A stretch of DNA of 64,000 bases from Neorhizobium sp. UBA3556. Its GTDB lineage: Bacteria; Pseudomonadota; Alphaproteobacteria; Rhizobiales; Rhizobiaceae. Below, in pieces: positions 45,582 through 53,363 of the stretch. The stretch spans positions 1 to 64,000 of the forward strand of contig DFNX01000004.1 of assembly GCA_002376235.1 (NCBI GenBank), in the 5' to 3' direction. Positions within the stretch are counted from its first letter, which is position 1, and the number at the start of each line of letters is the position of its first letter. The notes beneath the pieces are model-generated. The model saw only the letters and a program-made list of their open reading frames with translations, ran no database searches and was not told the DNA's origin. The translations under genes were made by a program, and so were the position numbers.

Positions 45582-46421
45582 TTATTCGGCAGCAACAAGG
45601 CGCGCGGAACGCACGCCGGTTGAAAGACCGCGAACGAAAGTGGAGACGGCAGAAACCGTGTCGGCGGTTGCAGCGCCATCCTTGGTGAGGCTACCGGCGA
45701 CCTGGGCGACAATCGCCGTGCCGACGACAACGCCATCAGCTGCGGCACCGATCGCCTTGGCATGATCGGCGGTCTTGACGCCGAAGCCGACGCAGACCGG
45801 AAGATCCGTGTGATCCTTGATGCGGGCAACCGCACCGGAGATCAGCGACGGATCGGGCAGAGCCGAACCGGTAATGCCGTTCATCGAGACGTAGTAAACG
45901 AAGCCGGACGTATTGTTGAGCACGGTCGGAAGACGTTTCTCGTCCGTGGTCGGTGTCGTCAGGCGGATGAAGTTGATGCCCTTGGCGAGCGCCGGGATGC
46001 AGAGTTCGTCATCCATTTCCGGCGGCAGATCGACGATGATCAGGCCATCGATGCCGGCTGCCAGCGCATCGTCGATGAACTTTTCGACGCCATAGATATA
46101 GATCGGGTTGTAATAACCCATCATGACGATCGGGGTTTCATCGTCGCTCTTGCGGAAATCGCGGGCGAGATCGAGCGTCTTGGCCAATGTCTGGCCACCC
46201 TTCAAGGCACGCTGTCCGGCAAGCTGGATGGTTGGGCCATCGGCCATCGGATCGGAGAACGGCATGCCGAGCTCGATCACGTCAGCACCGGCTTCCGGCA
46301 GCGCCTTCATGATGCCGAGCGAGGTTGCGTAATCCGGATCGCCGCCCATGAAATAGGTGACAAGAGCCGGGCGACCTTCGGCCTTCAGCTTGGCGAAGCG
46401 TGTGTCCATTCTGGAAGTCAT
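45582..46421 (-). CDS. trpA: Tryptophan synthase alpha subunit
   Basis: Cleaves indole-3-glycerol phosphate to indole for the beta subunit. It is a 279-residue beta/alpha barrel with the catalytic Glu in VIELGMPFSDP near residue 48 and the Asp in LIIVDLPPEM near residue 131. It starts two bases after the trpB stop. The set trpF-trpB-trpA is the second half of tryptophan biosynthesis; the early trp genes are elsewhere. Confidence 0.97.
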   Translation of the reverse strand: MTSRMDTRFAKLKAEGRPALVTYFMGGDPDYATSLGIMKALPEAGADVIELGMPFSDPMADGPTIQLAGQRALKGGQTLAKTLDLARDFRKSDDETPIVMMGYYNPIYIYGVEKFIDDALAAGIDGLIIVDLPPEMDDELCIPALAKGINFIRLTTPTTDEKRLPTVLNNTSGFVYYVSMNGITGSALPDPSLISGAVARIKDHTDLPVCVGFGVKTADHAKAIGAAADGVVVGTAIVAQVAGSLTKDGAATADTVSAVSTFVRGLSTGVRSARLVAAE

Positions 46422-46423
46422 GA

Positions 46424-47644
46424 TTACAGCCCCACTCCAAGCAACTTGCCGACGGTGAAAATGTCCTTGTCGCCTCGGCCGGACAGGTTCATCAGGATGA
46501 TCTGGTCCTTGCCCATTTTCGGCGCACGCTTGATCACTTCGGCGATGGCGTGGCTCGGCTCGAGGGCCGGGATGATGCCTTCGAGCTTGGTCAGCAGCTG
46601 AAATGCCTCGAGTGCCTCGTCATCCATGACCGGGACATATTCGGCGCGGCCGATATCGTTCAGCCAGGAATGTTCAGGCCCGATGCCCGGATAATCGAGG
46701 CCGGCGGAAATCGAGTGGCCCTCGAGGATCTGGCCGTCCTTATCCTGCAGGAGATAGGTGCGGTTGCCATGCAGCACGCCGGGAGAACCGGCGGTGATCG
46801 AGGCGCAGTGTTCGTTGCCGTCAAGGCCATGGCCGCCGGCTTCAACGCCGACGATTTTTACGCCCTCGTCATCGAGGAAGGGATGGAAAAGACCGATAGC
46901 GTTCGATCCGCCACCAACGGCGGCGATGACGACATCCGGCAGGCGACCTTCGGCTTCGAGAATCTGCTGGCGGGCTTCCTGGCCGATGACGGCCTGAAAG
47001 TCGCGGACCATTTCCGGATAGGGATGCGGGCCAGCGGCGGTGCCGATCAGGTAATAGGTATCTTCGACATTGGTGACCCAGTCCCGCAACGCCTCGTTCA
47101 TGGCGTCCTTCAGCGTGCCGGATCCGGCCGTGACGGCCTTCACTTCGGCGCCAAGCAGCTTCATGCGGAAAACGTTCGGGGCCTGACGCTCGACATCGGT
47201 CGCGCCCATATAGACGACGCAAGGCAGGCCGAAGCGGGCGGCAACAGTGGCCGAGGCCACACCGTGCTGGCCTGCACCGGTTTCGGCGATGATCCGGGTC
47301 TTGCCCATACGCTTGGCCAGCAGGATCTGGCCGATGCAGTTATTGATCTTGTGCGAGCCGGTATGGTTCAGCTCTTCGCGCTTGAAATAGATCTTTGCGC
47401 CGCCGAGATGCTCGGTAAGTCGCTCGGCATAATAGAGCGGGCTCGGGCGGCCGATATAATGCGTGCCGAGATCGGCCAATTCCTTCTGGAATTCCGGATC
47501 GTTCTTCGCCTTTTCCCATTCGGCCTGAAGATCCAGGATCAGCGGCATCAAAGTTTCGGCGACAAAGCGGCCACCGAAAATGCCGAAACGGCCGTCCTCA
47601 TCGGGGCCGGAGCGGAAGGAATTGGGTTTAGGCGTCTCGTTCAC
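46424..47644 (-). CDS. trpB: Tryptophan synthase beta subunit
   Basis: A pyridoxal-phosphate enzyme of 406 residues that condenses indole with serine. The PLP lysine lies in LNHTGSHKIN near residue 99, the phosphate loop is VGGGSNAIG near residue 243, and ETGAGQHG is near residue 122. It starts with GTG at 47644, with AAGGAG six bases upstream. It lies between trpF and trpA, with short gaps. Confidence 0.97.
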   Translation of the reverse strand: MNETPKPNSFRSGPDEDGRFGIFGGRFVAETLMPLILDLQAEWEKAKNDPEFQKELADLGTHYIGRPSPLYYAERLTEHLGGAKIYFKREELNHTGSHKINNCIGQILLAKRMGKTRIIAETGAGQHGVASATVAARFGLPCVVYMGATDVERQAPNVFRMKLLGAEVKAVTAGSGTLKDAMNEALRDWVTNVEDTYYLIGTAAGPHPYPEMVRDFQAVIGQEARQQILEAEGRLPDVVIAAVGGGSNAIGLFHPFLDDEGVKIVGVEAGGHGLDGNEHCASITAGSPGVLHGNRTYLLQDKDGQILEGHSISAGLDYPGIGPEHSWLNDIGRAEYVPVMDDEALEAFQLLTKLEGIIPALEPSHAIAEVIKRAPKMGKDQIILMNLSGRGDKDIFTVGKLLGVGL

Positions 47645-47655
47645 TCTCTGCTCCT

Positions 47656-48312
47656 TCAGCGCTTATTGGCTTTCGCATCGGCGACAGCATCAAAAAACGC
47701 ATCGATCATTCCAAGATCTTTCACACCCGGGGCGCTTTCCACGCCGGACGATACATCGATACCCGTTGCGCCCGTGGACGCGATCGCATCCGCGACATTA
47801 TCCTTGTTCAGCCCCCCGGAAAGCATGTAATTCACGCCTTCGTCAAGCGAAGCCATCAGGTTCCAGTCGAAGGAAACGCCGTTACCGCCCGGAAGATCCG
47901 ATCCTTTCGGTGCCTTGGCATCGAAGAGGAAGCGGTCGGCGAGGCCGATAAAAGGATCGACCCGATCCAGATCCGCGGCTTCCTTCACGGAAAACACCTT
48001 CATCACCGGCAGACCATAGAGCGCCTTGATGTGCAGGATGCGTTCCGGGCTCTCATGCCCGTGAAGCTGAAGAATATCCGGACGCAGAAGCGAGACGATA
48101 TCGTCCAAGTCTTCGTCATTGGCATCCACGGTGACGGCGACGATTTTTGCCCGGCCGCGGACGCGGTCTGCGAGATCACCGGCAAGATCGGGTGCGATGT
48201 TCCTCGGGCTCTTTTCGAAGAAGATGAAGCCGATATGGGTAGCGCCGCGCTCAACGGCGCGATCCACGGCATCCGCCGTCGACAAACCACAAATCTTGAT
48301 GTCGAGTTTCAT
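47656..48312 (-). CDS. trpF: Phosphoribosylanthranilate isomerase
   Basis: Isomerises N-(5'-phosphoribosyl)-anthranilate in tryptophan biosynthesis. It is 218 residues: a small barrel with the catalytic Cys8 in IKICGLST, the Asp in AVTVDANDE, and the phosphate motif MLSGGLNKDN. It is the first gene of the trpF-trpB-trpA run. The 300 bases upstream, shared with the divergent SleB-type gene, must carry the promoter. Confidence 0.95.
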   Translation of the reverse strand: MKLDIKICGLSTADAVDRAVERGATHIGFIFFEKSPRNIAPDLAGDLADRVRGRAKIVAVTVDANDEDLDDIVSLLRPDILQLHGHESPERILHIKALYGLPVMKVFSVKEAADLDRVDPFIGLADRFLFDAKAPKGSDLPGGNGVSFDWNLMASLDEGVNYMLSGGLNKDNVADAIASTGATGIDVSSGVESAPGVKDLGMIDAFFDAVADAKANKR

Positions 48313-48611
48313 GATCGCGGAGTGACACGAAATGCCTGCAGAGTCGAGAATCTTTTACGGGGCTGGACAGTTGCGGATCATCGGATACGAAGAATTAACC
48401 GTGATGCCGGATATACGAATCGTACCGTCCTCACGCTTGATGAATGCGTGAAATATCAGTTTTTGCTCATGAAGGTTTGTTGTAGCCAAAAGCGAAAAAG
48501 GAATGGAATTTCCGAGCTTTGGCCCGTCATGAAAGATAATTGATAAACGGTGTGAATTGAGGTAGGTTATTCCTCAACCAGATGATTTTTGAAATTTTTT
48601 GGCGGGGTACC
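48313..48611. other. Divergent spacer between trpF and the SleB-like gene
   Basis: A 299-base spacer without a supported gene. It becomes AT-rich near 48530-48600. I see no leader peptide rich in tryptophan codons, terminator pair or other attenuator in front of trpF. Confidence 0.5.
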
Positions 48612-49643
48612 ATGACGAGGATTACGACAGCTGCCTGGCGGGCGGCTTTATGTCTGACTGCTGGGGGGCTGCTCTCTGCATGCACCAGCACGCAGACGGT
48701 CTCGTCGGTGGACGGCAAAGACAAAACGACCAAATTGGCGTCGGCGCAGACTGGCCCGCAAAAGGCCGTCTACAGCTACACCAATAAAGATCGCGAGTGC
48801 CTGAAGCGCGCGATGTATTTCGAATCCAGGCGGACGAGCGAAAAGGGCTTTCTCGCCGTCGGCAGCGTGATCATGAACCGTCTGACCTCGGGTATTTACC
48901 CTGAGACGATCTGCGGTGTCGTGGCCCAGAAAAACCAGTTCGCTCCGGGAGTCATGACCCGCAAGATGGATGAGGCCACCGCGCCTGATCTCAACACGGC
49001 GGCGGACGCCGTCTTGAAGGGCGCGCGCCATCCCGACGTGAAGAACGCGATGTTCTTCCATACGGAGGGATACAGCTTCCCTTACAACAACATGCACTAT
49101 GTCGCCGTTGCGGGTGGCAATGTGTTCTACGAAAAGCGTGACGAGGACGGCAATCTGCAGACTGCCGCACCGAAGCCGGCCAATAGCTACGTTCTCGCCT
49201 ATGCCTCGAACGATCCAGAGCAGAACCCTGCCCTGTCGTCGTCGATCATTGCCGAGGCTGCCACAGCTGCCGCAACCGGCACACAGGTAGCAATGGCTTC
49301 AACACCCACCACTGCTCCCCAGGCTACGGCCATGCTGGAAAAGAACGGTTCTGTACAGCCGGCTGTCGCTTCCACCAATCCGTCGCTTGCGCCTGTGATC
49401 ACGGCAGCGGTTTCCCGGTCCAGCATGGAAGAGGCATTCGATACGGCCTATGCGGTGCCGCAGAACGCTTCCTATACATCCGCCCATGCCTATCAGGCCA
49501 GCCTTGAGAACGGCGCGAAGGTTCCAGTACCCACCGCACGTCCGAATGTGCAGAAGCGTCCCGGAGCCGGGATGGCGATGGCTGATCAGGCGCCGAGCCT
49601 GAACCAGGAAAACTGGAACATTCGCATGAGCAACTGGCAGTAA
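48612..49643 (+). CDS. Cell-wall hydrolase of the SleB/CwlJ family, lipoprotein
   Basis: A 343-residue lipoprotein. The signal peptide ends with LLSAC (lipidated Cys near residue 21), and the SleB hydrolase domain covers about residues 55-180 (the probable catalytic Glu is in AMYFESR). The C-terminal 160 residues are low-complexity, rich in Ala, Thr, Ser and Pro, probably a spacer. In non-sporulating bacteria such proteins probably act as peptidoglycan transglycosylases or amidases; the exact bond is not shown. The GTACC-ATG start has GGCGGGG upstream. It is divergent from trpF. Confidence 0.88.
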   Translation: MTRITTAAWRAALCLTAGGLLSACTSTQTVSSVDGKDKTTKLASAQTGPQKAVYSYTNKDRECLKRAMYFESRRTSEKGFLAVGSVIMNRLTSGIYPETICGVVAQKNQFAPGVMTRKMDEATAPDLNTAADAVLKGARHPDVKNAMFFHTEGYSFPYNNMHYVAVAGGNVFYEKRDEDGNLQTAAPKPANSYVLAYASNDPEQNPALSSSIIAEAATAAATGTQVAMASTPTTAPQATAMLEKNGSVQPAVASTNPSLAPVITAAVSRSSMEEAFDTAYAVPQNASYTSAHAYQASLENGAKVPVPTARPNVQKRPGAGMAMADQAPSLNQENWNIRMSNWQ

Positions 49644-49680
49644 TCCGGTTAGTGTCCAGCGGATTTTCGGCGCAACTCTC

Positions 49681-50442
49681 TCAGCTGAAATCTATTGCGT
49701 GAAGCTGCGAACCATGCAGCTTCAGCCAGCGGCGAGCCTCGTCCATGCGCGGGCACAGATCGCCGCAAAGCGCCCAGAATTTCGGGCCGTGGTTCATCTC
49801 TTTCAAATGAGCAACTTCGTGGGCTGCAAGATAATCGATGATGAGCGGCGGCGCCATGACGATGCGCCACGAGAAGCTGAGATTACCGTCCCAGGAACAT
49901 GAGCCCCAGCGGCTGCGGGTATCCTTCATCGATACCGACGCAATCGGCTTGCGGATGGCCGTGGCATGACCTCGGGCAAGCGCTTCAAGATCGTGGCGCG
50001 CTTCCTTCTTGAGAAAGGTCGAGATCCTTCGGCCCATATGTTCCTCCAGCCCGCTTACCTTCAGGACCGGCTCGCCATCGATGACCAGCGCCTGCGTGAT
50101 GCCGCGCAAGGACCCGGTATGTTCGATGCGGTGCCCGACACCGCGGATGGAGATGGTACCGCCCGGCCGGATCGGGTTGTCGAGGGAAAACTTGGCGAGC
50201 TTGGTTTTCAGCCAGCCTTCATGGCGGAACAGAAAGTCATCCACCTCGTAATGTTTCAGGCCCACCGGGATGGTGAGGTTGAGCGCCCTGCCGCCTGGCT
50301 CGATCCTGAGCGTGATACGGGTCGCGCGGCTATTCTCCTTGATGGTCAACGGCATGGCCCTGTCGCCGACGGCCAAGGTGCGCTTGACAGTCTGGAGCGG
50401 TTTGGCTGACCGGCGTACCGGCTTCTTCAAGAGCGCGAACAT
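49681..50442 (-). CDS. DUF45 (YgjP-like) M48-type metallopeptidase
   Basis: A 253-residue predicted zinc metallopeptidase with the motif AAHEVAHLKEMNH near residue 208, which fits HExxH followed by a third zinc ligand. The segment TRSRWGSCSWDGNLSFSW before it is characteristic of the DUF45/YgjP family. No signal peptide or membrane segment is visible, so it is probably cytosolic. The physiological substrate is unknown. It follows the DUF2852 gene on the same strand. Confidence 0.88.
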   Translation of the reverse strand: MFALLKKPVRRSAKPLQTVKRTLAVGDRAMPLTIKENSRATRITLRIEPGGRALNLTIPVGLKHYEVDDFLFRHEGWLKTKLAKFSLDNPIRPGGTISIRGVGHRIEHTGSLRGITQALVIDGEPVLKVSGLEEHMGRRISTFLKKEARHDLEALARGHATAIRKPIASVSMKDTRSRWGSCSWDGNLSFSWRIVMAPPLIIDYLAAHEVAHLKEMNHGPKFWALCGDLCPRMDEARRWLKLHGSQLHAIDFS

Positions 50443-50480
50443 GACTATTCCTTACCCGATTCACCGGGAATCTTCCCATC

Positions 50481-50510
50481 AAAAAAGCCGGCGCTCGCAA
50501 GAGCACCGGC
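50481..50510 (-). terminator. Terminator of the DUF2852 gene
   Basis: On the minus strand a 10-bp stem (GCCGGTGCTC and GAGCGCCGGC, one G-U pair) with a four-base loop is followed by six T. It lies about 30 bases past the stop of the DUF2852 gene and 40 bases before the metallopeptidase start. Confidence 0.85.
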
Positions 50511-50538
50511 CTTCATCATTTCAAAGCCGACCTACAGG

Positions 50539-50961
50539 TCAGACATCGACCACCGGCTGATCACCCGAAGGACGATTTTTGCGGTCGCGCATGAAGCGGT
50601 CGAACTCTTCCTGGTCCTTGGCGCGGCGAAGTTCGCGCGCATAGGTATCAAAATCTTCCCGCATCTCATCAAGCTTGCGGCGTTCTTCGTCCAGGCGATC
50701 CAGTTCGGCCTTGCGCCAGTCGTCAAAAGCGACATTGCCGGTCGAGAAATGCGTGTTGTAACGGCGGCTTGCCTTACGGCAACCGGCGAACCATTTGTCA
50801 GCGCGATCATTGGCGTCGCGCTTGAAGCCGCGAAGCCGATCCCCGAAAATGATATAGGCGAGCATAGCAAGGCCGAGCGGCCAGAAAACTATGAAACCGA
50901 GCACCATGAGAGCAATGGTGGCCGGCGTCCACTCCGGACGTATCAATGCAGACTGGTTCAT
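50539..50961 (-). CDS. DUF2852 membrane protein
   Basis: A 140-residue protein of the alphaproteobacterial DUF2852 family. One hydrophobic segment at residues 14-38 (FWPLGLAMLAYIIFG) is followed by a long charged coiled-coil region (residues 80-125) rich in Glu, Arg and Asp. It is probably a single-pass inner membrane protein with a cytosolic helical tail. The function is unknown. An intrinsic terminator follows. Confidence 0.82.
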   Translation of the reverse strand: MNQSALIRPEWTPATIALMVLGFIVFWPLGLAMLAYIIFGDRLRGFKRDANDRADKWFAGCRKASRRYNTHFSTGNVAFDDWRKAELDRLDEERRKLDEMREDFDTYARELRRAKDQEEFDRFMRDRKNRPSGDQPVVDV

Positions 50962-51097
50962 AGGTCACACCCTTAGGGTTAGAGCGGGAGGCCATATGCC
51001 AGCCCGACGGGAATCGATTTGGTGAGCCCCGGATCGCGCTTCAAGAAGGGCAAAGATTAAATCCGCTAAAATGCGGAAATACCTGTTGGAAATCGAT

Positions 51098-52408
51098 CTA
51101 CTCCGATTTTGGACTACCTTTCCGACCGCGCTTCGGCTTCGTCACCGCAGCACTTGGCCGGTCTCGCGAATGAAGCCTGGTGAATTCGATGATCCGAGGG
51201 GCAATGTCCCGGCGAAAGCGGGAGCCGTTGAAAACACCGTAATGACCGACATCCGGCTGCATGTAATGAAGACGCATGCTGTCCGGGATATTCGGGCATA
51301 TCGTGTGTGCCGCATTGGTCTGGCCGAGGCCGGAAATATCGTCGTTCTCACCTTCGACCGTCATCAGCGCGACGTTTCGGATTGCATTGGTATCGACCGG
51401 GACATCACGATGCATCATCTCGCCCTTGGGCAGGGAATGGCGAATGAAGACGGTATCGACCGTCTGGAGATAGAACTCCTCCGTCAAATCCATGACGGCA
51501 AGATATTCATCGTAGAAATCGCGGTGTAGCTCTGCCGACTCCCCGTCATTCTTGACAAGGTGATCGAAGAATTCGCGATGCGCCATTACATGGCGGTCGA
51601 GGTTCATCGACATGAAACCCGAGAGCTGCAGGAAGCCGGGATAGACCGGACGCATGAAGCCGGGTTGCGGAAAGGGGACCGTCATGATGACGTTATCCTT
51701 GAACCATTCGAGCGGATGCTCGTTTGCGAGCTTGTTGACTGCTGTCGGATTGATGCGGGTATCGATCGGGCCGCCCATCAAGATCATCGAGGCGGGCAGC
51801 ATCGGATCCTTTCGCGTCTCCATGATCGCAACTGCAGCGAGGACAGGAACGGAAGGCTGACAGACGCCGGCGACATGCGCGCCGGGGCCGATTTTGTGCA
51901 GCATCTCGATGACGTAATCGATGTAGTCATTAAGATCAAAACCGCCTTCAGTGACGGGCACGACCCGCGCATCGACCCAATCGGTGATGTAAACCTCCGC
52001 ATGAGGAAGCAGAGCTTCGACTGTTCCCCGCAGCAGCGTCGCATAATGACCCGACATGGGCGCGACCAGAAGGATTTTCGGATCCGCCTGGCGAGCGGCT
52101 GGAAGGTCGCGTTTGAAATGCAGCAGCTGACAGAAGGGTTTTGACCAGATGACCTCTTCTTCCACAGCGACTGTTTCACCATTGACGATGGTTTCGCTCA
52201 GGCCGAAATCCGGCTTGGCATAACGTCGCGTCGCCCGTTCGAACACTTCGAGGCTTGCCGTGAGCGTGCGGCCGAGCACGGTTTGCGACATGGGATTGAG
52301 CGGATTGCTGGAGACATAACGAAGCGCTTCAGCGCCTGCGCGAAATGGCGCGAGCGCAGCGTGGTTCAACTCATACAGCTGATAGAACATGATCGCGCTG
52401 CCTTTCAT
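51098..52408 (-). CDS. phaZ: Intracellular polyhydroxyalkanoate depolymerase
   Basis: A 436-residue alpha/beta hydrolase that mobilises stored polyhydroxybutyrate. The nucleophile elbow is GVCQPS near residue 158, with Cys in place of Ser, as in the PhaZ1 type of Cupriavidus. The C-terminal PDVGHYGVFNG holds the catalytic His. The N terminus MFYQLYELNHAAL is typical of this family in rhizobia. The start ATG 52408 follows GGAGAGGAG, and ATG 52390 is an alternative. It is divergent from the nitroreductase gene. Confidence 0.94.
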   Translation of the reverse strand: MKGSAIMFYQLYELNHAALAPFRAGAEALRYVSSNPLNPMSQTVLGRTLTASLEVFERATRRYAKPDFGLSETIVNGETVAVEEEVIWSKPFCQLLHFKRDLPAARQADPKILLVAPMSGHYATLLRGTVEALLPHAEVYITDWVDARVVPVTEGGFDLNDYIDYVIEMLHKIGPGAHVAGVCQPSVPVLAAVAIMETRKDPMLPASMILMGGPIDTRINPTAVNKLANEHPLEWFKDNVIMTVPFPQPGFMRPVYPGFLQLSGFMSMNLDRHVMAHREFFDHLVKNDGESAELHRDFYDEYLAVMDLTEEFYLQTVDTVFIRHSLPKGEMMHRDVPVDTNAIRNVALMTVEGENDDISGLGQTNAAHTICPNIPDSMRLHYMQPDVGHYGVFNGSRFRRDIAPRIIEFTRLHSRDRPSAAVTKPKRGRKGSPKSE

Positions 52409-52560
52409 GGCGGTGCACTCCTCTCCTGATGCGCCCCATCGGAGCGCCTCCCTCCCCTTACCCATCTATGCCGGATGTAGGACCGATTGTCACCTCCACG
52501 AGGTTGATTGCCAAAGTGCCGGTGAGGCCTATGTTGGGGCAGAATGGCAAGGAGACCTCG

Positions 52561-53160
52561 ATGACCAGCAGCAATTCCCGCATGTCCGAATTTCCGATCG
52601 ACGCATATTTTCTCGACCGCTGGTCACCGCGCGCCTTTACCGACGAGACAATGGATCGCGAGCAGATGCTGACCATTCTCGATGCAGCGCATTGGGCGCC
52701 ATCCTCCGGCAACAACCAGCCATGGCGCTTCATTTATGGTCTGCGCGGCACGCCGGCATTCGAGGCGATCCTTAATCTTCTCGTTCCCGGCAACCAGCGC
52801 TGGGCAAAGAACGCCGCTGCCCTGATGATCATTGTTTCGAAGAGCTACCGGGTGTCGTCAAACGGCGAGCACAAGCCGGCCTATACGCATTCCTACGATA
52901 CGGGCGCGGCCTGGTTTTCGGTGATCTGCCAGGCCATGAAACTCGGCTACCATGCGCATGGGATGGAAGGATTCGACAAGGAAAAAGCTGTCGAGGTGCT
53001 GGAACTGCCCGACGGTTTCAGGGTGGAAGCTGCCGCCGCGCTTGGCCGGATGGCCGCGAAAGAGACATTGCCGGAAGACTTGCGCGAGCGCGAGGTACCG
53101 AGCGGGCGTAAAGCCGTGTCCGAGATCGCCTTCGAAGGAAAGTTTTCCGGCGATCCGTGA
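52561..53160 (+). CDS. Nitroreductase family protein
   Basis: A 199-residue flavoprotein of the nitroreductase fold, with the FMN-binding N-terminal pattern RWSPRAFTDE and the segment HWAPSSGNNQPWRF near residue 44. The FMN phosphate contact is expected in the LGRMAAKE segment. Substrates of such proteins are broad (quinones, nitro compounds, enoates) and cannot be told from sequence. The ATG at 52561 has AAGGAG upstream. Confidence 0.88.
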   Translation: MTSSNSRMSEFPIDAYFLDRWSPRAFTDETMDREQMLTILDAAHWAPSSGNNQPWRFIYGLRGTPAFEAILNLLVPGNQRWAKNAAALMIIVSKSYRVSSNGEHKPAYTHSYDTGAAWFSVICQAMKLGYHAHGMEGFDKEKAVEVLELPDGFRVEAAAALGRMAAKETLPEDLREREVPSGRKAVSEIAFEGKFSGDP

Positions 53161-53181
53161 TCAAAAACGTGACCGTGCAAG

Positions 53182-53197
53182 GGTTTCACGTGAATCC
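53182..53197. promoter_or_regulatory. parS-like site between the nitroreductase gene and gyrB
   Basis: GGTTTCACGTGAATCC matches the ParB consensus at 13 of 16 positions and differs from the sites at 37444 and 42096 only in its first base. It lies in the convergent spacer, about 10.6 kb from the likely origin. Confidence 0.5.
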
Positions 53198-53198
53198 T

Positions 53199-53302
53199 TA
53201 GAGCATTTCCGCCTTTCTTCGAAACGTGAAACTGCTCTATCTCTTCGTTTCAACGCAATTCCGGACGCAAAACCGTTTCCCACATTTGCTGGAATTGCTC
53301 TA
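53199..53302. repeat. RIME-like rhizobial intergenic repeat, copy 2
   Basis: Begins TAGAGCATTTCCGC and ends GGAATTGCTCTA, with inverted termini. It shares the body of copies 1 and 3, including the CTCTATCTCTTCGTTT and CCGGACGCAAAACCG blocks. Confidence 0.85.
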
Positions 53303-53312
53303 CCCGGATGCG

Positions 53313-53339
53313 AAAACGGGGCCAATGGGCCCCGTTTTT
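53313..53339. terminator. Bidirectional terminator between the nitroreductase gene and gyrB
   Basis: The 11-bp arms AAAACGGGGCC and GGCCCCGTTTT surround a four-base loop. The flanking A- and T-runs make it work in both directions, for the two convergent genes. Confidence 0.85.
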
Positions 53340-53363
53340 GATTTTTGGGCTAAGCGGAAAACC

